Shown: piece after piece, positions 1 through 6,882 of the stretch
How the letters are laid out: each line of letters begins with the position of its first letter
Position numbering within the stretch: position 1 is the first letter of the stretch
Source of the DNA: Pseudomonadota bacterium
Lineage (GTDB): Bacteria; Pseudomonadota; Gammaproteobacteria; Burkholderiales; JABEVD01
DNA: 10,074 nt
Reading direction: 5' to 3'
Assembly (NCBI GenBank): GCA_021811205.1
Contig: JAJZPK010000082.1
Coordinates: 1 to 10,074 of the forward strand
Position numbers and translations under genes: made by a program
The notes under the pieces: generated by a model
Databases searched by the model: none
Told to the model about the DNA's origin: nothing
The model's input: only the letters and a program-made list of their open reading frames with translations

Positions 1-291
1 GCCGCATTCGATCAGCAACACCCATGCATCTGGATGGGCGGGCATTTGACTGTGCCATAGGAGCAAAATACGCAGCAATCGCCGGGCTTGCGGCAAGCTT
101 CGTTCTACGGGATTTTGGAATGACTCCAGCCTTTTGAATCGCCATTGATTTTATTGTTCTTCATCCTTAATATGGTGCTGGAATTGTCTGGGTTCGTCGT
201 CGATCGTGAGACTGTTTCTCGTCGAAGAGGATTGAACCGACCCGCCACTCGAGCAGTACATCAGACCATAAAATATTCAAGGGAGGTTGCG
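1..291. other. Left-edge stretch without a supported gene
   Basis: No reading frame here looks convincingly coding. One plus frame is open from position 3 to a TGA at 135-137 (44 codons, Ala-rich and hydrophobic at its end). It could be the 3' tail of a gene that starts left of the window. On the minus strand a frame starting with ATG at 145 runs off the left edge, but it has no ribosome binding site at a usable distance and an Arg/Ser/Ala composition typical of antisense frames. I cannot choose between them. From about 140 to 180 the DNA becomes AT-rich and holds a promoter-like pair, listed separately. The longer start at 145 for the downstream gene is not supported because the residues before 292 look non-coding. 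Confidence 0.4.
145..173 (+). promoter_or_regulatory. Candidate sigma-70 promoter for the NTF2-like gene
   Basis: TTGATT (145-150) and TAATAT (168-173) are separated by 17 bp. Each matches its consensus hexamer at four of six positions. The implied transcription start is near 180, giving a leader of about 110 nt before the TTG start at 292. A second -10-like hexamer, TAAAAT (269-274), lies just upstream of the ribosome binding site but has no -35 partner. This is a visual match only. Confidence 0.25.
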
Positions 292-690
292 TTGGTTGCT
301 TTCACCGATCCGGTCAAGCAGGAAATATGGTCCACAGTAAGAGCGATGAACGACGCATGGACGAAGGGCAACCCGGACGATCTGTCCGAATTCTTCCATC
401 CTGACATGGTCGCCATCACCGCAACGGACCGCAACCGCCTGGACGGCGGGCCTGCCTGCATCGCCGCATGGAAAGGCTTTTGCGAGGCAGCTCGCATCCA
501 TCGCTGGGAGGAAATCGACCCGGTCATACAGGTCTACGGCAGCTCGGCCGTCGTCGCCTATTACTTCGACATGTCCTTCGAAATGGGCGGACAGGCGATC
601 GACATGGGCGGCAGAGACATGTTCTTCCTTGTCATGGAAAATGGTCGGTGGTGGGCGGTCGCCGACCAGTTCTCGCCGTATCCGGCCTGA
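292..690 (+). CDS. NTF2-like / SnoaL-like (DUF4440-type) family protein
   Basis: This is a 132-residue protein of the NTF2-like alpha+beta barrel type, probably cytosolic because it has no signal peptide. The signs are an N-terminal helix with the pattern WSTVRAMNDAWTKGN, then D-x-L-x-E-F-F-H-P-D-M-V. A central region ends in a beta strand (SSAVVAYYFDMSF), and a C-terminal strand pair has the usual GRWWAVADQFS ending. Family members include small enzymes and ligand-binding proteins, and no catalytic role can be assigned here. I chose TTG at 292 as the start because GGGAGG at 281-286 lies 5 nt upstream. The reading frame stays open to an ATG at 145, but that stretch has no ribosome binding site and does not resemble the family. 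It is followed convergently by the cold shock gene. I see no T-rich terminator after its stop, only short hairpins near 718-746. Confidence 0.8.
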   Translation: MVAFTDPVKQEIWSTVRAMNDAWTKGNPDDLSEFFHPDMVAITATDRNRLDGGPACIAAWKGFCEAARIHRWEEIDPVIQVYGSSAVVAYYFDMSFEMGGQAIDMGGRDMFFLVMENGRWWAVADQFSPYPA

Positions 691-794
691 TTTGCCGATT
701 CGCTCGCATTTCCGGAGTTGCGCGTACGCAAGGATCGGGATGATCCGCATCGGGCGCCATGACTGAAGATGCGAAATCCGGGAAAACGGCAAAG

Positions 795-817
795 AAAAAC
801 CCGGCATAAGCCGGGTT
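795..817 (-). terminator. Rho-independent terminator of the cold shock gene
   Basis: On the minus strand AACCCGGC (817-810) pairs perfectly with GCCGGGTT (805-798) around a 4-nt loop (TTAT). The second arm runs directly into a T-rich tract (TTTTT, then CTTT). It lies 26 nt after the cspA-family stop codon. On the plus strand the same stem is followed only by CTTCGG, so it would terminate the upstream NTF2-like gene poorly. Confidence 0.85.
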
Positions 818-842
818 CTTCGGTAGCGCAGTTTCGGGCGCT

Positions 843-1046
843 TTACGCAGCGCGGATGTTGGAGGCCTGTTGGCCTTTTTGTCCGGTGGTCACATCGAAC
901 GTGACACGCTGTCCTTCGGTCAGGGTTTTGAACCCGGAACCCTGGATTGCGGAAAAATGGGCGAAGAGATCATCGCCCCCGTTTTCCGGGGTAATGAAGC
1001 CGAAACCCTTGGAATCATTGAACCACTTTACCGTACCTGTTGCCAT
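843..1046 (-). CDS. cspA: CspA-family cold shock protein
   Basis: A single cold-shock domain of 67 residues, the normal size for the family. It is a five-stranded OB-fold that binds single-stranded RNA or DNA and acts as an RNA chaperone. It begins with the typical [13 protein letters not shown]1 is KGFGFI (residues 13-18) and RNP2 is LFAHF (27-31), with aromatic residues at the expected nucleic-acid stacking positions. The ATG has GGAG 9 nt upstream. A strong terminator follows and a structured leader precedes it, so it is likely monocistronic. The symbol is the family name. Bacteria usually carry several paralogues, and whether this one is cold-induced or constitutive cannot be read from the protein. 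Confidence 0.97.
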   Translation of the reverse strand: MATGTVKWFNDSKGFGFITPENGGDDLFAHFSAIQGSGFKTLTEGQRVTFDVTTGQKGQQASNIRAA

Positions 1047-1073
1047 ATCTTGAATCTCCAGAAAATAAATAGA

Positions 1074-1087
1074 GGGGATTTTTCCCC
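1074..1087 (-). promoter_or_regulatory. Hairpin in the cspA-type 5' leader
   Basis: On the transcript GGGGA and TCCCC form a five-base-pair stem around a four-base A loop, 28-41 nt upstream of the start codon and about 15 nt upstream of the ribosome binding site. Cold shock genes often have long leaders that refold with temperature, so this may be part of such a structure. The function is inferred from position only. Confidence 0.35.
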
Positions 1088-1189
1088 CAAAGGACGAAGG
1101 TCAAGGCAGCAGAACAGGGAAGAATACCGGGAGTAGTAGCGGGTAAAAAACCGAACAGCTATGACAGAACTTGAGAATCGCTGCTGCGC

Positions 1190-1218
1190 ACTATCCTCCA
1201 TATTCGCAAGAATTGCAA
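1190..1218 (-). promoter_or_regulatory. Candidate sigma-70 promoter for the cold shock gene
   Basis: On the minus strand TTGCAA (1218-1213) and GATAGT (1195-1190) are spaced 17 bp apart, each matching consensus at four of six positions. Transcription would start near 1183, giving a leader of about 137 nt, similar in scale to the long leaders known for cold-inducible csp genes. A weaker alternative pair lies closer to the gene, with TATTCT as its -10 near 1120. Confidence 0.3.
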
Positions 1219-1370
1219 CATCTATTTTCGTTTCAGTGAAGCAAAATTGTTCCGTCGCCCACATGAACCTGTTGCATGGCACGGGTCACCCCGGGCTTGA
1301 AGCGCTCGCGAGGCCGGGTCGGAGCCCTTGGGGCTGTTTCTTGCAGGGGAGGTTTGAGGCGAAATGCCGC

Positions 1371-2537
1371 TCATTCCTTAGGCCAGTAAGCCGTTGCCAT
1401 CCCTTCGCCGAGGTCGGCCTCGACCAGGCGGCGTCGCACTTCCATGAGGCGCGCGATCAGTGCGGGCTCGCACCTTGCATAGGCTTCTTCGTCAGGCAAC
1501 CTGTTCACCACCACGCCGAGCAGTTCGGTGATCGCATTGCCGATCGAGTTCTGGCTGATGGTGACGATCAGCTTGCCGCTGTCGTTCCTGTAGATGAGCT
1601 GCTTGAAGGCGGGCTGCCATCTGATCGCATTCGCATATTTGGCGTCCGTGATGCAGTGGTCCCTCACTTTCTTTGCCGTCTTCATGAAGTCGTTGTTGAA
1701 AAGCAGCACGCTTTCGACTTCTTCCGGAAAATGGACGTCGGGCAGCATGGGGGCGTTGTGAGTGGAAACCTGGGAAAAGAAGGTCCTGTAGAAGTCGATG
1801 AAGCCCTTCAGCACTTCATCGTATTCCTTCCAGAAATGCACGTCCCTGAGCGCGTTAGCGCCGTTTGATACTTCCCAGCTCGGCAGTCCCTGGGGATATC
1901 CCGTGAGCCTGATGCAGGCGTCCAGATCGCTCGCGGGCTTCAATATCCTGAGATCCAGCGCTCTTTCGAAGAATTCCCTGTAGACGTCGCGCATGTAGGC
2001 CTGGAAAAGGCTGTGCTGGCCGCCGTCGGTGAGGTTGGGATTGTCGGGGTCGGCCAGTTTCGCGCGCCTCAACTCCTCCATGGGGAAGACGACGAAATGG
2101 TTGTGCAGCATCCTGATGCTCGGCACTCCAGGGGAGGAGAGCGGCCAGGTCGCATCCAGGCTCGCTTCTCCCGCCAGAATCAATGCTTCTTCCGGGTCGG
2201 GATACTGTTCGAGCATGTAGTCGATGATGATCTGGTTCATCCTGTTCCAGGCATGCTTAACATCTTCGGATACCTGGGTTCGCCTCACGGGACGCCCGAG
2301 CGGGTTGAGGATGAGCTTGGACGTGTTGTAGATGATCGAGCAGTCGAATTCCGTGCTGTGCCCCAATGCCTTGCGGTAAAGAAGCAGGTTTTCCGGATTG
2401 ACCAGCAGGCCGTTGTTATTGATCAGATCTTCTAGATTCTCGGTGCTGTTGAAGAATTCGTTGTGTTTCATCCCTTCCGGGATTTCGAGGGGAATCGGCC
2501 TGAAAGGCGTCGAAATTTCGCGAGGGCCTGAGCGCAT
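1371..2537 (-). CDS. Unrecognised 388-residue protein with an HNH triad
   Basis: I do not recognise this family. The protein appears soluble and cytosolic, with no signal peptide or membrane segment. It has a polar, Asn-rich N-terminal third, then hydrophobic and charged segments that look helical. Conspicuous motifs are a Gly-Arg-Pro segment (NPLGRPVRR, residues 78-86), a hydrophobic strand containing His-Asn-His (RMLHNHFVVF, 142-151), a Trp-rich patch (SWEV, FWKEYD, about 220-240) and a final helix rich in Arg and Leu. The strand-embedded H-x-H loosely recalls HIT/GalT-type nucleotidyltransferases, but the rest does not clearly fit, so I give no function. The ATG at 2535-2537 has GGAAG about 6 nt upstream. 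An internal Met at residue 23 has no proper spacing. The whole length reads as coding in this frame. It is flanked by 324- and 330-bp gaps and so appears to be a single-gene unit. Confidence 0.8.
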   Translation of the reverse strand: MRSGPREISTPFRPIPLEIPEGMKHNEFFNSTENLEDLINNNGLLVNPENLLLYRKALGHSTEFDCSIIYNTSKLILNPLGRPVRRTQVSEDVKHAWNRMNQIIIDYMLEQYPDPEEALILAGEASLDATWPLSSPGVPSIRMLHNHFVVFPMEELRRAKLADPDNPNLTDGGQHSLFQAYMRDVYREFFERALDLRILKPASDLDACIRLTGYPQGLPSWEVSNGANALRDVHFWKEYDEVLKGFIDFYRTFFSQVSTHNAPMLPDVHFPEEVESVLLFNNDFMKTAKKVRDHCITDAKYANAIRWQPAFKQLIYRNDSGKLIVTISQNSIGNAITELLGVVVNRLPDEEAYARCEPALIARLMEVRRRLVEADLGEGMATAYWPKE

Positions 2538-2867
2538 GTAGGGCTTCCAGGGATGAATGTCGTTTCAGATGAAAATATCGGGCAGGAGTTTTCCAGGCCC
2601 GGCCACTCTATAAGGTGATGCTAACATGAATGCGGGGAAATGGCTGCGATCCTCTTTGCATTCCCGCAATTCCGCCAAGCGAGTCTGTAAACCCATGGCC
2701 CTGTTCGGTTCAAGAAAATGAAAAACGAAGCCTTGAAAAACTCTCATGTATCGCGCAAGCGTGCTCGAATATTATTTCAGGGAGGCGTTGCTGCATCAGG
2801 CTGGAAAAGCTGCGCAGCGCATCGAACCCTTGGCAGTTTGCTCGATGATTCGGGCGGCTTCATCCTG
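2538..2867. other. Intergenic region between two minus-strand genes
   Basis: This 330-bp stretch lies between the end of the nitronate monooxygenase-like gene and the start of the 388-residue gene. It holds the presumed promoter and leader of the latter. A TATAGA hexamer (2612-2607, minus) is a possible -10 but has no acceptable -35. A perfect 10-bp palindrome, GCTGCGCAGC, sits at 2809-2818, followed on the minus strand by TTTT. Its stem without a loop is too short for a credible terminator. The short reading frames here (for example 2565-2747 minus) have no ribosome binding site and no family resemblance. Confidence 0.45.
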
Positions 2868-4025
2868 TCACAGGCTGCACAGCTTCATCCCCGTCATAAA
2901 ATAGCTCATCAATTCCCGCACGGATCTGATCGCATTTCCAAAGGGAAGGGGCTCCGATCCCCTGAAGAAGAGCCCTTTCCTGATGTCGCCCTTCAGAGCG
3001 GCAGCGAGCTGGGCATCGATGCAGAACTGCCCGGCCTTCGGGTTCCCGTCCCTCAATCCGCAATGCAGCAGGCAGCCGAGGCCGGATGCGCAGCGCTCCC
3101 TTTCAGCGCTCGCGCAATCTTGCAGCTTCTTTTCGCGATTCAGGTAGTTTTTCAGCCATGGTGTGACCACCGCGCGCGCAGGCAACCCTGCGACGCTCAT
3201 GAAGGTGACGATATCCTCCGGCTTGGCATCGGCAAGTATCTTCTTGAAGTTGGGATGCGCATCCCCCTCAAGTGTCACCGCGAAAGGCGTTCCGATCTGA
3301 ACGGCACTTGCCCCCAGAGAAAGAAGCGCCTTTATCTTTTCGTGCGTGTTGATTCCGCCTGCCGGGATGAGCGGAATTCGCTCGCTCTCGATCCCGATTT
3401 CCTTGAACGAATTCAGCACCTCATGCAGGACGACCTTGAAATCGAAGCGAGGGTCTCCGATTTCATCAGGGTTCGGGGCGCCCAGATGACCGCCTGCATA
3501 GCGCGGATGCTCGATGATGATTGCATCCGGAAGACGTCCCTTTCTCATCCACTTTTTCAGGACGAGATTCACTCCACGCGCATCGGAAAGGATGGGAATC
3601 AGCGCGACTTCAGGATGTTCTTGCGCCAGATCGGGAAGGTCCAGGGGAAGTCCCGCACCCATGACGATCGCCTGCGCTCCGCTCTCGCAAGCCTGCCTGA
3701 CGAGCGCCGCGTGCTCCGTGACTGCCTTCATGACATTGACAGCAACCATGCCGGATCCACCTGCAAGCTCGAGTGCCGCGCGTATCTCGCGGTCGAGTGC
3801 GATCAGGTTCATCCTGTCCAGCTCGGATTTCTCCCTGCAGCCCCGCAATTGCAGGTCGGCATGATGGTGCCTCAGGTCGATGCTGGCGATCGTTCCCACT
3901 GCGCCTGTCGAAGCCACAGCGCCTGCGAGCCTGTGCGCCGATACGCCGACCCCCATGCCGCCCTGGACGATGGGAAGCAGTTTTTTTCCCTTGAGACGAA
4001 ATGAAGGAAGCAGGCTGCGGACCAT
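2868..4025 (-). CDS. Nitronate monooxygenase-like NAD(P)H/FMN oxidoreductase
   Basis: This is a 385-residue FMN-dependent TIM-barrel enzyme of the 2-nitropropane dioxygenase / nitronate monooxygenase family, related to FabK and YrpB. Members oxidise alkyl nitronates or act as flavin oxidoreductases, and the substrate here is unknown. Visible motifs in order are IVQGGMGVG (19-27), AVNVM (95-99), AGGHLG (177-182, with the family His), PAGGI (221-225) and QIGTPF (243-248); the Gly-rich ones form the FMN phosphate and ring site. Beyond the barrel is a C-terminal extension with Cys304, 312, 318, 322 and 335, then GLFFRG. The ATG at 4023-4025 has GGAGG 4 nt upstream. It is read divergently from the first cyclase across 172 bp that contain an FNR-type box, so oxygen-responsive expression is likely. 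FabK-type enoyl reductase is a less likely alternative. Confidence 0.88.
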   Translation of the reverse strand: MVRSLLPSFRLKGKKLLPIVQGGMGVGVSAHRLAGAVASTGAVGTIASIDLRHHHADLQLRGCREKSELDRMNLIALDREIRAALELAGGSGMVAVNVMKAVTEHAALVRQACESGAQAIVMGAGLPLDLPDLAQEHPEVALIPILSDARGVNLVLKKWMRKGRLPDAIIIEHPRYAGGHLGAPNPDEIGDPRFDFKVVLHEVLNSFKEIGIESERIPLIPAGGINTHEKIKALLSLGASAVQIGTPFAVTLEGDAHPNFKKILADAKPEDIVTFMSVAGLPARAVVTPWLKNYLNREKKLQDCASAERERCASGLGCLLHCGLRDGNPKAGQFCIDAQLAAALKGDIRKGLFFRGSEPLPFGNAIRSVRELMSYFMTGMKLCSL

Positions 4026-4056
4026 GGGACCTCCGATATATTAACGAATGCTGATA

Positions 4057-4062
4057 AGCATA
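4057..4062 (-). promoter_or_regulatory. -10 element of the nitronate monooxygenase-like gene
   Basis: TATGCT on the minus strand (4 of 6 to consensus) would start transcription near 4050, leaving a 24-nt leader before the ATG. Counting back from 4050, the FNR-type palindrome is centred at -41.5, the standard class II activator position, where a -35 hexamer is not required. The element is part of a short inverted repeat, ATGCT (4048-4052) / AGCAT (4057-4061). Confidence 0.45.
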
Positions 4063-4084
4063 ATCCCTATCGATCGGTCATCCA

Positions 4085-4098
4085 TTGATCTGGGTCAA
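4085..4098. promoter_or_regulatory. FNR/CRP-type operator (anaerobox) in the divergent promoter region
   Basis: TTGATCTGGGTCAA matches the FNR-family consensus TTGAT-N4-ATCAA with one mismatch, in the second half-site. The half-sites are 4085-4089 and 4094-4098. FNR and its relatives (Dnr, Anr) respond to oxygen limitation or nitric oxide. The box is 60 bp upstream of the FMN oxidoreductase start codon and 100 bp upstream of the cyclase start. Its spacing fits activation of the former (see the -10 entry). For the cyclase, the nearest -10-like hexamer (TATAGA, 4155-4160) would put the box near -75, less standard but not excluded. Confidence 0.6.
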
Positions 4099-4197
4099 GA
4101 ATCGGGTTCGTCCGGAAAACGATTTCTGAACTGCAAGACTGAGGCTCATTATCATATAGAATTCAATAAGGGGGTATCGAGCATTCGAGGAGGCTGC

Positions 4198-6795
4198 TTG
4201 GAGTCGGACAAACACAAGATAACGCTGGTCGGCTTCATGATCCTGATGCTGCTGACGCTGTCCGCAGGCATTTCCGTGTATGTCGTGATGCTGGATGAGT
4301 CGGAGGCCATGCTCAGCAAAAGCCTCCAGTCTTCCCTGAAAAGCGGCAGTGCGCTGCTCGAAGCAAGCATCGCCAACGCCGTCAATAATGCGTACATGAT
4401 GGCCACAAGGCCGTTCATCGTCGACAACCTGACCCGGATCAATCGAGATCCGGGTGACCGGGCAAGCATGGACACGCTGAACCGGATTGCGCAATCCTTC
4501 GTTTCTCCGAACAAATTCAGCGCCGTTGCCTACTATGATGCAAAAGGCAGGGAATTGGCCTCTGCAGGCAGATTCATGCAGAATTCCGACCAGCTCATCC
4601 TGAAAAACGGCGCATCCCTTCTATGGAAAAACGAGTTCATCATGCATGTCAGAGCTCCGGTTCTCGGTGAGGATGGAAAGCGCATCGGGAGCATCGTCAC
4701 TGAAACTGACCTTCTGCCGCTGAATTCGGCCATTGCGGACATGGCCTCACTCGGTCGTACCAGCGAATTTGCCTTGTGCGGCGCGCTCCACATTCCGAAT
4801 GCCATGGATTGCTACCTGAGGCGGATTTCGGGAAACAGGTTCCAACGCCTTGACCGCATCGTGGAGGACAAGGCGCTGCCCATGAATTACGCCCTGGAAG
4901 GGAAGACGGGCGCCATTTTCGCCAAGGATTATCGGAGGCAGGACGTGGTGGCCGCCTATGCGCCGCTTGCCGACACCGGCCTCGGTTTGGTCCTGAAGAT
5001 GGATCAGTCCGAGCTTTACGGGCCTGTTACCGGACAGTTGAAATACATCGCCATTATTCTGGCTGCATTCGTCATGCTTGGCGCCCTGATGCTTTCCTGG
5101 ATGGTGTCCCCGCTCGTCCAGAAGCTCATCGATTCAAGAAAGAAGGTCATCGAAAGCAACGAGGCCTTGCAGCGGGCGAACGAAAAGAGCCTGCTGCTGC
5201 TGAGAAATGCGAGCGACGGCATCCACATTCTCGATAGCGATGGAAACCTGATCGAATGCAGCGATTCATTCTGCGACATGCTGGGCTACTCGCGAGAAGA
5301 GATGATCGGCATGAATGTTTCGCATTGGGACGCATCCTTTTCCGAATCCGGGCTCCGGGAAGCGTTGATGATGCAATTCTCCGGGCAGGAAAGAACGCTC
5401 TTCGAAACCCGGCACAAGCGCAAGAACGGCAAAATAATCGATGTCGAGGTGAGCGCATATCCGCTCGAGCTGGAAGGAAAGCCCGTGCTTTTCAATTCCG
5501 CGCGGGACATCACGGAGCGCAGGAAGAGCGAAGCGATGATCAGGATACAGTCGAACGCATTGAACGCGAGCACCGACGGCATTGCCATCGCCGATGCACG
5601 GGCTTCCGATTTGCCGCTGGTCTACGTGAATCATGCATTCGAGGAAATCACAGGCTATTCGGAAGAGGAGTTGCTGGGCAGAAATTGCCGCTACCTGCAG
5701 GGAGAAGACAAGGACCAGCCCGAGCTGGAAATGATTCGAGCCAGCCTGAGGGACGGCCGAAGCGGCAGGGCGACCCTGCGCAATTACAGGAAGGACGGCT
5801 CGCTTTTCTGGAACAGGTTACACATTGCGCCCGTCCGGGATGAACAAGGGAAGCTGACTCATTTCCTCGGGGTCATCAACGATGTCACGGAACGCAGGGA
5901 TGCCGACGAATACCTGAGGATGGTCTCCAGCGTGTTTCACCATGCCGATGAAGGCATCGTCATCACCGATACGAATGCAAAGATACTGGAAGTCAATCCT
6001 GCATTCACCATCATCACCGGATACGAACGGGAAGAAGTGCTGGGCAAGAACCCCAATATACTTCGCTCGGGGAAACATGATCGGGAATTCTACGAAGGCA
6101 TGTGGCACAAGATCATCGAGGAAGGGCATTGGACAGGGGAAATATGGAACAAGCGAAAGAACGGGGAAATTTATCCGGAGCGGCTGATTCTTTCGGCGGT
6201 GAAAAACGATGAAGGGGAAACCGTGCGTTATGTCGCGCTTTTTTCTGACATATCGGACATCAAGAACCATCAGCAGCAGCTCGAGCGCATGGCGCAACAT
6301 GATGTCCTGACGGGTTTGCCCAACCGGATGCTGCTCAACGACCGGCTCGACATGGCTATCGCCCAGGCGCAGCGCAGCGGCGACAAGCTCGCCGTATGCT
6401 TCATGGACCTCGACGGATTCAAGCTCGTCAATGACAATCTTGGCCATGAAGCGGGCGATCTTTTGCTGATCGAGGTGGCGAGGAGGCTGATTTCCGCATC
6501 GCGCGCCACGGACACCGTCGCAAGGCTGGGCGGAGACGAATTCGTCCTGGTGTTTTCGAATTTTTCCGACGAGGCAGAATGCCTTCTGCTGGTTTCAAGG
6601 ATAAAGGACGAAATCGGCCAGCCCTATCATGTTCAGGGCAACGAAGTGCGCATCTCCGCGAGCATGGGCGTCGCGATATACCCGGACACGAATGCGGACG
6701 GAAGCGGGCTCCTTCGTTATGCCGACCAGGCCATGTACAAGGCGAAGCAGGGAGGGCGCAACAGGGTGCAGTTCTTCAACCCCGAGGCCGAATGA
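4198..6795 (+). CDS. Membrane diguanylate cyclase: dCache-like sensor, PAS, LOV-type PAS, PAS, GGDEF
   Basis: An 865-residue inner-membrane enzyme predicted to make c-di-GMP from two GTP. TM1 is about residues 8-32. A periplasmic region (33-282, with Cys194 and Cys205 as a possible disulfide) looks like a double-Cache sensor. TM2 is 283-303, followed by a short helical linker. Then come PAS1 (about 326-441), a LOV-like PAS (449-567) with GRNCRYLQG (494-502), PAS3 (568-687) and GGDEF (698-862). The GGDEF domain has FMDLDGFK, NLGHEAGD, an intact GGDEF at 778-782 and an RxxD inhibitory site at 769-772, so it should be active and product-inhibited. There is no EAL domain. I chose TTG at 4198 because GAGGAGG (4187-4193) lies 4 nt upstream and TM1 follows at once. 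The frame is open back to an ATG at 4048, but that extension covers the operator region and lacks a binding site. A second cyclase follows 87 bp downstream. Confidence 0.92.
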   Translation: MESDKHKITLVGFMILMLLTLSAGISVYVVMLDESEAMLSKSLQSSLKSGSALLEASIANAVNNAYMMATRPFIVDNLTRINRDPGDRASMDTLNRIAQSFVSPNKFSAVAYYDAKGRELASAGRFMQNSDQLILKNGASLLWKNEFIMHVRAPVLGEDGKRIGSIVTETDLLPLNSAIADMASLGRTSEFALCGALHIPNAMDCYLRRISGNRFQRLDRIVEDKALPMNYALEGKTGAIFAKDYRRQDVVAAYAPLADTGLGLVLKMDQSELYGPVTGQLKYIAIILAAFVMLGALMLSWMVSPLVQKLIDSRKKVIESNEALQRANEKSLLLLRNASDGIHILDSDGNLIECSDSFCDMLGYSREEMIGMNVSHWDASFSESGLREALMMQFSGQERTLFETRHKRKNGKIIDVEVSAYPLELEGKPVLFNSARDITERRKSEAMIRIQSNALNASTDGIAIADARASDLPLVYVNHAFEEITGYSEEELLGRNCRYLQGEDKDQPELEMIRASLRDGRSGRATLRNYRKDGSLFWNRLHIAPVRDEQGKLTHFLGVINDVTERRDADEYLRMVSSVFHHADEGIVITDTNAKILEVNPAFTIITGYEREEVLGKNPNILRSGKHDREFYEGMWHKIIEEGHWTGEIWNKRKNGEIYPERLILSAVKNDEGETVRYVALFSDISDIKNHQQQLERMAQHDVLTGLPNRMLLNDRLDMAIAQAQRSGDKLAVCFMDLDGFKLVNDNLGHEAGDLLLIEVARRLISASRATDTVARLGGDEFVLVFSNFSDEAECLLLVSRIKDEIGQPYHVQGNEVRISASMGVAIYPDTNADGSGLLRYADQAMYKAKQGGRNRVQFFNPEAE

Positions 6796-6817
6796 CCGTG
6801 TCTAGGCGTCATTCGGC
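6787..6817 (+). promoter_or_regulatory. Ten-base-pair stem-loop across the stop codon of the first cyclase
   Basis: GCCGAATGAC (6787-6796, containing the TGA stop) pairs perfectly with GTCATTCGGC (6808-6817) around an 11-nt loop. There is no T-run after it, so it is not a standard intrinsic terminator. It could protect the 3' end of the first cistron, damp read-through into the second cyclase, or be a protein-binding palindrome. The function is inferred. Confidence 0.45.
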
Positions 6818-6882
6818 AACGATGCATTCAGTGCGAATTTCGGATATCCTGAAGGCATTTTCTGCCTAACCCCCTCGAACCT

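Larger units (their letters stand above)
1047..1370. other. Intergenic region: cspA-type leader and 3' flank of the 388-residue gene
   Basis: This 324-bp gap separates two minus-strand genes. Its left part is the presumed leader of the cold shock gene, with a hairpin at 1074-1087 and a candidate promoter at 1190-1218. Its right part follows the stop codon of the 388-residue protein. A small perfect stem, AGCCC (1323-1327) with GGGCT (1331-1335), lies about 40 nt past that stop. It has no T-run on the minus strand, so I do not call it a terminator. No reading frame in the gap looks coding. Confidence 0.5.

Noticed and set aside
718..746. Short inverted repeats TTGCG/CGCAA and GGATC/GATCC after the NTF2-like gene
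   Set aside because: Stems of only five base pairs without a following T-run. They are not convincing as a terminator.
1323..1335. AGCCC/GGGCT hairpin after the 388-residue gene
   Set aside because: There is no T-tract on the strand of that gene and the stem is only five base pairs, so it is not called as a terminator.
1161..1868. A 235-codon open frame on the plus strand
   Set aside because: It is mostly antisense to the 388-residue gene, has a His/Arg/Phe-rich composition typical of shadow frames and lacks a ribosome binding site.
2718..4004. A 428-codon open frame on the plus strand
   Set aside because: It lies antisense to the nitronate monooxygenase-like gene, which shows all family motifs. 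The plus frame has no recognisable domains and no ribosome binding site.
5818..6447. A 209-codon minus-strand frame
   Set aside because: It is antisense to the LOV/PAS/GGDEF part of the first cyclase and has no domain resemblance.
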